Shown in pieces: positions 1 to 7,733 of a DNA stretch of 64,000 bases. Below the pieces are notes generated by a model. It searched no databases. It was not told the DNA's origin and saw only the letters and a list, made by a program, of their open reading frames with translations. The stretch lies in contig NZ_FNBX01000009.1 of the NCBI RefSeq assembly GCF_900102485.1, forward strand, positions 1 through 64,000. Reading direction: 5' to 3'. The first letter of the stretch is position 1, and every line of letters starts with the position of its first letter. The position numbers and the translations under genes were made by a program. Source of the DNA: Desulfovibrio legallii (GTDB taxonomy: Bacteria > Desulfobacterota > Desulfovibrionia > Desulfovibrionales > Desulfovibrionaceae).

Positions 1-222
1 GAACGTCTTGAACTGGCACGTGTCCAGATGGCGCCAGACACGAGGCTCGGCATGGTCGCGGCAAGCCAGCTCTCGACCACAAGTAGGGCAAAACCAGCGA
101 ACACCAGGACCATGCTCCACGCGGATGTCTACCCGACCTTCCGCCGTGTCCAGTTCAACAGCCTCAACAAACCAGGGCTCGGTCAGCCCGAGAATCCGAA
201 AATATAGGTCCGTATCCTTCAT
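1..222 (-). CDS. ISL3-family transposase, N-terminal part (runs off the window)
   Basis: Reading the minus strand from the ATG at 222 gives 74 codons open to the window edge, beginning MKDTDLYFRILGLTEPW. Residues 45-48 are CPTC and further Cys/His residues follow (ELACRDH, LDTC), the N-terminal zinc finger typical of ISL3 (IS204/IS1001/IS1165) transposases. A GGAGGG ribosome site lies just upstream of the ATG. A terminal inverted repeat is found 35 bp before the gene at 257-281. The catalytic DDE part lies outside the window, so whether the copy is intact cannot be judged. It differs from its neighbours only in being mobile; its GC content is moderate. Confidence 0.75.
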   Translation of the reverse strand, partial: MKDTDLYFRILGLTEPWFVEAVELDTAEGRVDIRVEHGPGVRWFCPTCGRELACRDHAEPRVWRHLDTCQFKTF

Positions 223-256
223 TGGTGCCCTCCGGGAAGGACATTAGCAGATCAGC

Positions 257-281
257 TACCCACGGAAAACCCGGAAGAGCC
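257..281 (-). mobile_element. Terminal inverted repeat of the ISL3-family element
   Basis: Read inward from 281 on the minus strand, the sequence begins GGCTCTTCCGGG, which is the usual outer end of ISL3-family elements. It lies directly upstream of the transposase start. The element end therefore falls at about 281, and the next 8 bases (282-289) would be one copy of its target duplication; the partner lies off the window. Confidence 0.65.
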
Positions 282-460
282 TTCTTCCAAACAGCATCTG
301 AAATGTCGTGTCGTCTATGGGCTGGTAGTGGCATGCGCCCCTCCGTTTGTGGTTGAAGGCAAGCGAACTATGCCACAAAATAAAATTTTAGACAATCTCG
401 TGACGAGACTATCTAGTATAGTTAATAATTTCTCGTCGTGATGTGTGAGGATCAGAAAAA

Positions 461-1186
461 TTAAACGAGGGCTAATTTTCTCATCAGCGGCAAGATTTTT
501 TGGAAAGTTGCCGAGGAAGCAAATGTTCCGTTAACAAGTTCGTCAAATCTTAGGCCACTGTATTGCTGCGACAATTGCAACTCAGAAAAATAGGATTTTA
601 TCGCGGCAGAAGAAATCCTTTTTGTTGATTGCGATATGCGTATTGATTTGCCATTTATGCTAATCACATGGCTACCGCCATTCTTTGATTTTTTGCAATA
701 AGCTCCCCTTATTTTGCATTGATGAATAAAATCTTTAGTTTTAATATCATTAAACTTTTCTAAATATGGATATTTGTGACTGCGAAGCCATTTTGAAACT
801 ACATTCAAAAATTCATCATTTGTTTTATCAATACCACAAATGTCTCCATTGGCAATATCAATGAGAAATTCATAAGTTTCATCTTCATCTAATAAGAGCA
901 TGTAGTTATTCATATCGTAAAAAACCAACGTCGAAACAAGAGCAGTTCTTTTATTACCGTTGTGAAATGGATGATTTTGTATAAGAGATATTAAAAGAGC
1001 AGCAGCTTTATCATCGAGAGTATTGTATTTTTCTACATCAGCAATTGATGTTTGTGGCCGAAATAACGCAGATTCGAGCATGTTAACATCTTTGACTCCG
1101 GATGGTGAAATTGGATCACCATCTTTTTCAAAAAAAATAACTAAGGCTTCATGGATCGCTTTTGCTTGGTTTGCGGTAACGTACAT
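461..1186 (-). CDS. Doc/Fic-family toxin-like protein with a HicA-like C-terminal domain
   Basis: This 241-residue protein is very AT-rich compared with everything around it, which suggests horizontal transfer. Residues 72-80 are HPFHNGNKR, the active-site loop of the Doc (death-on-curing) branch of Fic proteins; Doc kinases phosphorylate and inactivate EF-Tu. The Doc-like fold covers about residues 1-137. The remaining ~100 residues are not part of a normal Doc protein (about 125 aa). They contain GGSHVISINGKSIRI near 169-183 followed by SSAAIKSYFSELQLS, which resembles the GSHH strand and final helix of HicA-type dsRNA-binding-like toxins. No antitoxin gene is visible on either side: downstream is the IS end, upstream is an IS3 remnant. 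The start is the ATG at 1186 with an AGAGG upstream. The Doc assignment is firm; the HicA-like tail is an inference from motif order. Confidence 0.7.
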   Translation of the reverse strand: MYVTANQAKAIHEALVIFFEKDGDPISPSGVKDVNMLESALFRPQTSIADVEKYNTLDDKAAALLISLIQNHPFHNGNKRTALVSTLVFYDMNNYMLLLDEDETYEFLIDIANGDICGIDKTNDEFLNVVSKWLRSHKYPYLEKFNDIKTKDFIHQCKIRGAYCKKSKNGGSHVISINGKSIRISQSTKRISSAAIKSYFSELQLSQQYSGLRFDELVNGTFASSATFQKILPLMRKLALV

Positions 1187-1360
1187 GGAAAAACCTCTGT
1201 TACAGATTTTGTGCCAAAGCTCTTAACCATCAGCAATGATGTTAGCCTATGCAATATTTAGTAGCTAAACAAGGTTTTCCAGGAAGTTCCCCGGTAATCC
1301 TACAGAAAAACTATCATTTCTGGGTAGGATTTCCGATGCTGAACCGAACGGAGATTTTAT

Positions 1361-1453
1361 ATGAAAGCGTCAAGTTTTTCCGACAGTCAGATTTTGGCAA
1401 TTTTGAAGCAGGCGGAGGCCGGCTTTCCGCCCGCGCGTGTGGCTCAAGGCTTG
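1361..1453 (+). pseudogene. IS3-family transposase orfA fragment
   Basis: From the ATG at 1361 the reading begins MKASSFSDSQILAILKQAEA, close to the start of IS3-family OrfA proteins (helix-turn-helix, usually MKRSRFTEEQIIGILKEHEAG). Similarity stops after about 30 codons, where the frame runs into unrelated sequence. Only the N-terminal helix-turn-helix beginning survives; the rest of orfA and all of orfB are missing. It is a decayed insertion sequence next to the accessory genes upstream of tRNA-Val. Confidence 0.55.
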
Positions 1454-1589
1454 CGGCGTGCTGTTTATTTCTGCTCTTATGCGGCATCTCCCGCGGCCTT
1501 ACGTTATAACGCATCTCTGCAGCAACGTATTTGTTTGCACATGGCAGCGCGCTTTTGACTATTTTGTGGGCATTGACTATAAAAGGGAA

Positions 1590-1787
1590 ATGAACAAAGA
1601 CAATCTCCCGGCTATCCGCCCCTGTATGAAATGCGGCGCTATTCCTGATAAAATTGAGACTTCTCGCCCCGACGGCCGTACGCGCGACCTTTACCGCGTG
1701 GTCTGCCCCTGCGGCAACGGCCCCTTGCGCTGGTCGGTCAGCGTATCGGCGGCCATCCGGCTCTGGAACACGCACGACGCCTCATAG
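1590..1787 (+). CDS. Small Lar-like zinc-binding protein
   Basis: The 65-residue product (MNKDNLPAIRPCMKCGA...) has two CxxC/CxCG pairs, CMKCG near residue 12 and CPCG near residue 43, and ends with a WN motif (AIRLWNTHD). That order, CxxCG...VxCxCG...AxxxWN, is typical of Lar-family restriction-alleviation and similar phage-borne zinc-ribbon proteins. Lar proteins modulate type I restriction enzymes; whether this one does is unknown. The ATG at 1590 has GGGAA just upstream. Position, size and family point to a prophage or island remnant next to tRNA-Val. Confidence 0.6.
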   Translation: MNKDNLPAIRPCMKCGAIPDKIETSRPDGRTRDLYRVVCPCGNGPLRWSVSVSAAIRLWNTHDAS

Positions 1788-2005
1788 GCCCTCTTGCCGC
1801 CTTTGCGGGCGGGCGCATCCCAAGGCCGCGCACGACGCCCCTGCGCACCCTGCGTCGCGCAGCTGCAGGGGCAGGCTGCGTCTGCGCCGCGGCGCTGGCT
1901 TGCCCGGGAAGCCGCCCTGCCGCGCATGTCCAGCCGCAAGCGCGGCGTCAGGCGGCTGCGCGCCTTGGGGGCGTAGTCTTTTCTCCCCTTCGCAGTAAAA
2001 AAATG

Positions 2006-2034
2006 TTGACGCGGCCCGGCCCGGCCGCTATAAC
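2006..2034 (+). promoter_or_regulatory. Sigma-70 promoter of tRNA-Val
   Basis: TTGACG at 2006-2011 and TATAAC at 2029-2034 are separated by exactly 17 bp, and the tRNA begins 17 bp after the -10 box. This is a near-consensus housekeeping promoter. Confidence 0.75.
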
Positions 2035-2050
2035 ACCCCTTGCCTCAAGT

Positions 2051-2127
2051 AGGAGCGTAGCTCAGGTGGCTAGAGCACTTCCTTGACACGGAAGGGGTCA
2101 GCAGTTCAAGTCTGCTCGTTCCTACCA
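2051..2127 (+). tRNA. tRNA-Val (anticodon GAC)
   Basis: The 77-nt sequence folds as a full cloverleaf: acceptor AGGAGCG pairs with CGTTCCT (one G-U), the D-arm GCTC pairs with GAGC, the anticodon stem CTTCC/GGAAG presents loop TTGACAC (anticodon GAC), and the T-arm has TTCAAGT. CCA is encoded at 2125-2127. The upstream 2 kb is accessory DNA, so the locus looks like an accretion point. Confidence 0.95.
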
Positions 2128-2229
2128 GACGAAGTTCCGGGGATGGTTTCCCCTTTATGGCGGAAGACCTTGGCTCCGCCCATAACAGGGGCCGCCGCAA
2201 AGGCGGCCCGGTGACCGTTATCGGCGCAG

Positions 2230-2259
2230 TGGGGAGGTTTACCTCCCCATTTTGTTTTT
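2230..2259 (+). terminator. Intrinsic terminator between tRNA-Val and thrS
   Basis: TGGGGAGG (2230-2237) pairs perfectly with CCTCCCCA (2242-2249) across a 4-nt loop and is followed by a run of nine T in ten bases. A second, T-less GC hairpin lies just upstream at 2189-2209. This most likely ends the tRNA-Val transcript; because only 60 bp separate it from thrS it could also act as an attenuator. Confidence 0.85.
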
Positions 2260-2319
2260 GTCGGCAGCCGTGGCCGGCGCGCGTGGAGCGCAGGGCGCGG
2301 GCGGAAAAGGAGCGGATTG

Positions 2320-4257
2320 ATGGAAGTGCAGGTGGAAGGGCAGGCGGTGGCCGTCGCGCCCGGCGATGCCGTGGCTGCGGCGCTGCAGAAGGCCCTCAGC
2401 GGCAAAAAGTTCAAATCCGTGGTGGCCGCGCGCACGGCGGAAGGTACGCTGCTGGATCTTTCCGCGTCCGTGCCCCAGGGGTGTGCGGCGCTTACGCCCG
2501 TGTTCGCCGAAGAGCCGGACGGCCTGCGCATTCTGCGTCACTCCACGGCTCACGTCATGGCCGCGGCGGTCAAGCGGTTGTTCCCGGCGGCCAAGGTCAC
2601 TATCGGCCCGGCTATTGAGAATGGCTTTTACTATGATTTTGACGTAGAGCGCCCCTTCTCCAGCGAGGATTTCCCCGCCATTGAGGCCGAAATGGCCCGC
2701 CTGGCCGAGGCGCGCCTGCCTTTTGCCCGCAAGGACGTCTCCAAGGCCGAGGCCGCCGCGCTGTTCACGGCCGAAGGCGAGCCATATAAGGTGGAGCTGC
2801 TGGAGAGCATTGAGGGGGATACGGTTTCCCTCTATACCTGCGGGGAATTTACGGACCTCTGCCGGGGGCCGCATGTGCCGCACACGGGCTTTGCCAGGGC
2901 CGCCAAGCTGCTTTCCGTGGCCGGAGCTTACTGGCGCGGGGACGAAAAGAACCGCATGCTCTCGCGCATTTACGGCACGGCCTTTGCGGACGAAAAAGCC
3001 CTCAACGCCTACCTCAAGCAGGTGGAGGAAGCCAAGCGCCGCGACCACCGCAAACTGGGGCGGGAGCTGAACCTTTTTGCCTTTAAGGAAGATGTGGCGC
3101 CGGGCATGGTTTTCTGGCTGCCCAAGGGCATGCTGGTGCGCACCATTCTGGAGGACTTCTGGCGGCGGGAGCACCTCAAGCGCAACTACGACATCGTCCA
3201 GGGGCCGCAGTTGCTGCGGGTGGAGACGTGGCAGAAATCCGGCCACTACGATCACTACCGCGAGAACATGTATTTCACCAAGATTGAGGACGACGCCTAC
3301 GGCATCAAGCCCATGAACTGCATCGCCCACATGCTTATTTACGGCAATGAGCTGCGCAGCTACCGCGACTTGCCCCAGCGTTACTTTGAGCTGGGCGTGG
3401 TCCACCGGCACGAGAAAAGCGGCGTGCTGCACGGGCTGCTGCGGGTGCGCCAGTTTACCCAGGACGATGCGCACATCCTCTGCGCGCCGGAGCAGCTGGA
3501 GGGCGAAATCCTGGAGGTCATCCACCTTATCCGCGACCTCATGGGCCTGTTCGGCTTTCAGTATAAGGTGGCCATTTCCACCCGGCCCAAGGACAGCATC
3601 GGCACGGACGAAGCCTGGGATCTGGCCACCAACGCGCTGATCCAGGCCGTGGAAAAGGCCGGCATCAGCTACGAGATCAACGCGGGCGACGGGGCCTTTT
3701 ACGGCCCCAAGATCGACGTGCGCCTGCTCGACTGCATCGGGCGCGAATGGCAGTGCTCCACCATTCAGGTGGACTTTACCCTGCCGGAGCGCTTTGACCT
3801 CACCTATGTGGGGCAGGACGGCGAGCGCCACCGCCCCGTCATGGTCCACCGGGCCATTATGGGCTCGCTGGAGCGTTTTATCGGCATCCTTATTGAGAAC
3901 TACGCCGGCGCGCTGCCCACCTGGCTTGCGCCGGAGCAGGCCAGGGTGCTGACGGTGACGGAGGTCGGCGACGCGGCGGCCCTGGCGGTGCGCGACGCCC
4001 TGCGCGCCCAGGGCGTGCGCGTGGCCGTTGATACGCGCAATGAGAAGCTGGGCTTCAAGGTGCGTGAGGCCCAGTTGGCCAAGGTGCCGTATATTCTGGT
4101 GGTAGGGGAGAAAGAAGCGCAGGAGGGCGGCGCCAACGTTCGCCTGCGCAGTGGTGAAAACCTGGGGCTCAAATCCGTGGCGGAGATTGCCGCGCTGGTG
4201 CGCGCGGACGCCGAAGAGCCCTTCAAACAAGGAGGAATGCGCTATAGCTTCGCCTAA
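2320..4257 (+). CDS. thrS: Threonyl-tRNA synthetase
   Basis: ThrS charges tRNA-Thr with threonine in the cytoplasm. The 645-residue product has the full bacterial layout: an N-terminal TGS domain (about 1-60), the editing domain with the H74-STA-H78 motif, the class II catalytic core and a C-terminal anticodon-binding domain. The three zinc ligands that select threonine are all present at C334, H385 and H510, numbers almost identical to the E. coli enzyme (334, 385, 511). I chose the ATG at 2320, 7 nt after AAAAGGAG; a TTG three bases earlier is also in frame. The last codons overlap the ribosome site and presumed AUA start of infC, so the two genes are translationally coupled. Confidence 0.95.
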   Translation: MEVQVEGQAVAVAPGDAVAAALQKALSGKKFKSVVAARTAEGTLLDLSASVPQGCAALTPVFAEEPDGLRILRHSTAHVMAAAVKRLFPAAKVTIGPAIENGFYYDFDVERPFSSEDFPAIEAEMARLAEARLPFARKDVSKAEAAALFTAEGEPYKVELLESIEGDTVSLYTCGEFTDLCRGPHVPHTGFARAAKLLSVAGAYWRGDEKNRMLSRIYGTAFADEKALNAYLKQVEEAKRRDHRKLGRELNLFAFKEDVAPGMVFWLPKGMLVRTILEDFWRREHLKRNYDIVQGPQLLRVETWQKSGHYDHYRENMYFTKIEDDAYGIKPMNCIAHMLIYGNELRSYRDLPQRYFELGVVHRHEKSGVLHGLLRVRQFTQDDAHILCAPEQLEGEILEVIHLIRDLMGLFGFQYKVAISTRPKDSIGTDEAWDLATNALIQAVEKAGISYEINAGDGAFYGPKIDVRLLDCIGREWQCSTIQVDFTLPERFDLTYVGQDGERHRPVMVHRAIMGSLERFIGILIENYAGALPTWLAPEQARVLTVTEVGDAAALAVRDALRAQGVRVAVDTRNEKLGFKVREAQLAKVPYILVVGEKEAQEGGANVRLRSGENLGLKSVAEIAALVRADAEEPFKQGGMRYSFA

Positions 4258-4789
4258 CATGAGATTCCGGCGCGATATGCCGCAAGACGGCGTGCGCCGC
4301 AACGAGTTGATCCGCGCCCGCGAAGTGCGCGTGATCGCCGCCGATGGCGAACAGCTTGGAATTCTGCAACGCAATGACGCCATTGCCCTGGCCAAGGAGG
4401 CCGGCATGGACCTGGTGGAAGTGGCCTCCACTTCCGAACCGCCCGTCTGCCGGATAATGGACTACGGCAAGTTTAAGTACGAGCAGCAGAAGAAAAAGCA
4501 GGAAGCCAAAAAGCGTCAGAGCGTGGTGCAGATCAAGGAAATCAAGGTCCGGCCCAAAACCGACGACCACGATTACGAAACCAAGATCCGCCATATCCGC
4601 CGCTTTCTGGAGGACGGAGACCGCTGCAAGATCACGGTCTTTTTCCGTGGCCGCGAGATCGTGCACAAGGACCGCGGGCTGTCCATCCTGGAACGGGTGG
4701 TGCAGGACCTGGCCGATGTGGCCAAGGTGGACCAGGAGCCCCGCGCCGAAGGGCGCACGCTGCAAATGCTGCTGGTGCCCAAGAAATAA
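4244..4789 (+). CDS. infC: Translation initiation factor IF-3 (apparent AUA start)
   Basis: IF-3 binds the 30S subunit, keeps it apart from 50S and proofreads the start codon. The protein shows the IF-3 hallmark [14 protein letters not shown], a lysine-rich linker ([13 protein letters not shown]) and the C-terminal domain ending in LQMLLVPKK. The best ribosome site, GGAGG at 4231-4235, is followed 8 nt later by ATA (4244-4246) in frame, giving 181 residues, close to E. coli's 180. The first in-frame ATG (4259) is 23 nt from that site. IF-3 genes often use a rare start (AUU in E. coli) so that IF-3 represses its own translation; AUA here fits that logic. The start overlaps the end of thrS by 14 bp. 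If 4259 is used, the protein is 5 residues shorter. Confidence 0.9.
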   Translation: MASPNMRFRRDMPQDGVRRNELIRAREVRVIAADGEQLGILQRNDAIALAKEAGMDLVEVASTSEPPVCRIMDYGKFKYEQQKKKQEAKKRQSVVQIKEIKVRPKTDDHDYETKIRHIRRFLEDGDRCKITVFFRGREIVHKDRGLSILERVVQDLADVAKVDQEPRAEGRTLQMLLVPKK

Positions 4790-4930
4790 CGCGGGTTTGT
4801 CGCGTAGGGGCCGCCCGCCCAGGCGGAAAAGGGACAGCGGCTCTTGCGTCGTGTCCCGCTTTGGGGCATTATGCCCCTTCCCGGTTTCCGCCCGGCCATG
4901 CCGGGCTCTATTCAGTGCAAGGAGTATGTC

Positions 4931-5128
4931 ATGCCCAAGATCAAAACCCGCCGTGCCGCGGCCAAGCGCTTTGTGCAGACCGGCAGCGGCAAGTTCAAGC
5001 GGCGTCGCCAGAACCTGCGTCACATCCTGACCAAGAAGGCCCCCGGCCGCAAGATGCGTCTGGGCCAGGCCACCCTGGTGGATGGGACCAATATGAAGGC
5101 TGTGCGCCGGATGCTGCCCAACGGCTGA
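4931..5128 (+). CDS. rpmI: 50S ribosomal protein L35
   Basis: The 65-residue, strongly basic protein MPKIKTRRAAAKRFVQTGSG is L35, with the usual length and the conserved ending (TNMKAVRRMLPNG). It is a late-assembling component of the large ribosomal subunit. The ATG at 4931 follows AAGGAG by 7 nt. It sits in the standard infC-rpmI-rplT order, 141 bp after infC, but the gap to rplT (385 bp) is unusually long. Confidence 0.95.
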   Translation: MPKIKTRRAAAKRFVQTGSGKFKRRRQNLRHILTKKAPGRKMRLGQATLVDGTNMKAVRRMLPNG

Positions 5129-5513
5129 TTTGTTTGACTTTTTGTTTGTCGGCTGCGCAACCTGCGCGGCGCGCTTCAGTTGCGGCTGTCCGCCGCTTCG
5201 GCGCGCCCCTTGGTTTCCTTGCGGGTCGGCAAGAATCCGGCGCAAATCCCGGCCTTCGGGCGGGGGATCGGGCCGGGCGAACAAACGGCCTGCGCGGCTC
5301 CTTTACGGAGCGGCAGGCGGCATTGCGTTCGCGCTGCCGCCTGTGCGGCGCGTCGGCAATGGTTTGACAAAAACATAACGGCGCTCTGTGCGCCGGCGGC
5401 GAATGCGGAGCCGCGACAGAGGTCCAATCCGCGTCCCTCGCTGAGGGTTCGGACAAATTTTACGCATCTCCACGGGCATTCCTCCGCCTGGTGGAGAGAA
5501 GGAGGATACGCGC
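5129..5513 (+). other. Long rpmI-rplT spacer with hairpins
   Basis: This 385-bp stretch contains no convincing gene. It holds several GC-rich inverted repeats, the clearest being GGCTCC/GGAGC within arms GCCTGC/GCAGGC near 5288-5322. L20 usually represses its own operon through mRNA structure, so a structured leader is possible here. TTGACA occurs near 5365 but no matching -10 box follows it. Confidence 0.3.
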
Positions 5514-5870
5514 ATGCGTGTGAAGAGAGGTCTTGCCGGGCATCGCCGTCACAAAAAGTATCTGAGCGCAGCCAAAGGTTTCCGCGGCGGACGCAGCCGT
5601 CTGTACCGCACCGCGCGCGAGGCTGTAGAACGTTCGCTGCAAAATTCCTTTACGGGCCGCAAACTGCGCAAGCGCGATTTCCGCAGCCTGTGGATTCTGC
5701 GCATCAACGCGGGCGCGCGCCTGAGCGGGCTTTCGTACAGCCGCTTCATGCACGGCCTGAAGGTGGCGGGCATTGCCCTCAACCGCAAGGTGCTGGCGGA
5801 TCTGGCCGTGTATAAGAAGGAAGACTTCGCCCAGGTGGTGGAGCTGGCCAAGGCCGCCCTGAGCAAATAG
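5514..5870 (+). CDS. rplT: 50S ribosomal protein L20
   Basis: The 118-residue product has the conserved L20 start [17 protein letters not shown], a basic rRNA-threading N-terminus, and the globular C-terminus ([19 protein letters not shown]). L20 is essential for early 50S assembly and, in other bacteria, is the autogenous repressor of infC-rpmI-rplT. A strong AGAAGGAGG precedes the ATG at 5514. Length is normal for the family. Confidence 0.95.
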   Translation: MRVKRGLAGHRRHKKYLSAAKGFRGGRSRLYRTAREAVERSLQNSFTGRKLRKRDFRSLWILRINAGARLSGLSYSRFMHGLKVAGIALNRKVLADLAVYKKEDFAQVVELAKAALSK

Positions 5871-5978
5871 CGCGGTTAGCCCCCAGCCCTTTTTTCTGCG
5901 GCCGGAAAGGCGCGCTTCCTGTGCAAATGCGCCGGGCGCGACGCGGAGCGGGAAAAAGTTTTCTGAAAGGGTGGGGGC

Positions 5979-6024
5979 GCGGGGTCGGGGAAAGTTTTGT
6001 TTGCAAAAGTTTCCCCGACCCCGC
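5979..6024. repeat. 21-bp near-perfect inverted repeat in the rplT-pheS gap
   Basis: Arms 5979-5999 and 6004-6024 pair over 21 bp with one mismatch around a TTTG loop, the arm reading GCGGGGTCGGGGAAAGTTTT. It is preceded by a related AAAAAGTTTTCTGAAAGG. Neither strand has a T-run after the stem, so it is not a classical terminator. A similar GGGGA-(A/G)CTTTTG stem flanks the tandem repeats at 53660-53815, suggesting a dispersed REP-like element. The rest of the 324-bp gap 5871-6194 shows no gene. Confidence 0.6.
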
Positions 6025-6194
6025 AAAAAATCTCTCCCCGTCGGCGGCTTGCCGGGGCGCGGGCGGGATGGTATGCCTTTTGGGCGCGGGCGGTGCGCAA
6101 GCGCCCCTCGCGCCCTGTTTTTTTGTCCGGGAGGCATCCCGGCGCAGTGATGTGTGCAACAACAGCGCCGCAGCAACGGCATGGGGAATCCGTC

Positions 6195-7232
6195 ATGGAT
6201 TTGATTTCTGCACTGGAGGGCCTGGTTCCCGAACTGGAGGCCGGTCTGGCGCAAGCCGCCGAACTGGACGCGCTGGAAGCCCTGCGCGTGGACTTTCTGG
6301 GCCGCAAAGGCCGCATCGCCCAGGTCATGAGCCAGCTGCCGGGCCTGCCGCCTGAGGCGCGGCCCGCGGTGGGGCAGAAGGCCAACAGCGTCAAAGAGCG
6401 CTGCAATACGCTCTTTGAGCAGCGCAAGGCGGCGCTGGAGGCCGGGCGCGAGGCTGCGGCCCTGAAGCGCTTTGATCCCTCGGTGCCGGGGCGCGCGCCC
6501 TGGCGCGGCAGCCTGCACCCCACCACCCTGGTGATGGAAGAGATCTGCGACGTGTTCAAGGGGCTGGGCTTTGACGTGGCTTCCGGGCCGGAAGTGGAGA
6601 TCGACTATTACAACTTCGAGGCCTTGAACATGCCGCCGGAGCACCCGGCCCGCGATATGCAGGATACCCTGTACATTACGGACAAAGTGCTCATGCGCAC
6701 CCACACCTCGCCGGTGCAGGTGCGCACCATGCTGGCCCGCAAGCCGCCCGTGGCCGTGGTGGTGCCCGGCAAAGTCTACCGGCGGGACAGCGACCTCACC
6801 CACACCCCCATGTTCCATCAGATCGAGGGGCTGCTGGTGGGCAAGGGCGTGAGCCTGGCCCATTTGCGCGGCACGCTGACGGCCTTTGTGCGGTCCGTGT
6901 TCGGCGCAGCTACCGACGTGCGCTTCCGTCCCAGCTTTTTCCCTTTTACCGAGCCCTCGGCGGAGGTGGACATCTCCTGCTGCATGTGCGGCGGCAAGGG
7001 GCAGGTGAACGGCGAGCCTTGCCGGGTGTGCAAGACCACGGGCTGGGTGGAGATTCTGGGCTGCGGCATGGTGGACCCGGCCGTGTTCGAGGCCGTGGGC
7101 TATCCGGCGGACAGCACCGGCTTCGCCTTCGGCATGGGCGTGGAGCGCGTGACCATGCTCAAGTACGGCATTGGGGATCTGCGGATGTTTTTTGAAAACG
7201 ACACACGCTTTCTGAGCCAGTTCACCTGGTGA
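6195..7232 (+). CDS. pheS: Phenylalanyl-tRNA synthetase alpha subunit
   Basis: PheS is the catalytic subunit of the alpha2-beta2 enzyme that charges tRNA-Phe. The 345-residue protein has the N-terminal coiled-coil tRNA-binding arm, then class II motif 2 ([19 protein letters not shown]) and motif 3 ([17 protein letters not shown]). [10 protein letters not shown]...CRVC cluster near residues 262-281 is the usual small insertion. I chose the ATG at 6195, 7 nt after GGGGA. The stop overlaps the region just before the small exported protein at 7238, and pheT follows, so the genes are almost certainly one operon. Confidence 0.95.
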   Translation: MDLISALEGLVPELEAGLAQAAELDALEALRVDFLGRKGRIAQVMSQLPGLPPEARPAVGQKANSVKERCNTLFEQRKAALEAGREAAALKRFDPSVPGRAPWRGSLHPTTLVMEEICDVFKGLGFDVASGPEVEIDYYNFEALNMPPEHPARDMQDTLYITDKVLMRTHTSPVQVRTMLARKPPVAVVVPGKVYRRDSDLTHTPMFHQIEGLLVGKGVSLAHLRGTLTAFVRSVFGAATDVRFRPSFFPFTEPSAEVDISCCMCGGKGQVNGEPCRVCKTTGWVEILGCGMVDPAVFEAVGYPADSTGFAFGMGVERVTMLKYGIGDLRMFFENDTRFLSQFTW

Positions 7233-7237
7233 CGCCC

Positions 7238-7669
7238 ATGGCCGCTCCCGCTGCACGTCATCCGTTTTCGGGGGCCGTTGCGGCCCCGGCTTTCGGCCAG
7301 GGCCGCAGGGCGGCGCGTTTTTCGGCCCTGCTGCTGGCCGCCTTTGTGGCCTTGGGCGGCCTGCCCGGCGCGGGCGGCACGGCCCTGGCGGCCTCGGCCT
7401 ACAGCCCCCGGCAGTCGGGGCTGGAGCCCCCTGGCGGCCCCCGGGCCACGGAAACCCTGCCCGGCCAGAGCGCAAGCCGCACGGCCGAAGGCGGCATGGG
7501 CCATACGGACGCCTACGGCAATACGGTCACGCCCCGCGAGCCGGAGGCCCCCAAGGCCCGCAAACGCCTGAACCCCGGCGCCTACGGCGCGACGCGGCAG
7601 GCAAAGGACGAACGCCCTTTGCCCGACCCCGAACCGCGGGATCAGACGCCGGTCTGGAATTTTCGCTAA
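7238..7669 (+). CDS. Small exported protein of unknown function
   Basis: The 143-residue product carries RRAARFSALLLAAFVALGG followed by an AxA-type region (TALAAS near residue 50), a credible Sec signal peptide with a long n-region. The mature part is short, rich in Pro, Gly, Arg and charged residues and has no recognisable domain. It ends TPVWNFR. The gene begins 6 bp after the pheS stop and ends 64 bp before pheT, so it is embedded in the pheST operon, where most bacteria have nothing. The ATG at 7238 has no strong ribosome site and may depend on coupling to pheS. I do not recognise the family; it may be a lineage-specific periplasmic protein. Confidence 0.5.
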   Translation: MAAPAARHPFSGAVAAPAFGQGRRAARFSALLLAAFVALGGLPGAGGTALAASAYSPRQSGLEPPGGPRATETLPGQSASRTAEGGMGHTDAYGNTVTPREPEAPKARKRLNPGAYGATRQAKDERPLPDPEPRDQTPVWNFR

Positions 7670-7733
7670 CCGCACCGCCCGCGCGGCAAATTCCCCAACG
7701 GGAGAGGCCCGCGCGGCAAAGGATCGATTCGCT

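Noticed and set aside
1794..1976. Small plus-strand frame before the tRNA-Val promoter
   Set aside because: Its composition is Arg/Ala-rich with no ribosome site or motif; overlapping minus-strand frames look equally random.
2128..2319. T-box leader of thrS
   Set aside because: The leader is too short and lacks a T-box consensus and a specifier stem.
2239..4431. 730-codon minus-strand frame across thrS
   Set aside because: Same GC-driven shadow; thrS is complete on the plus strand.
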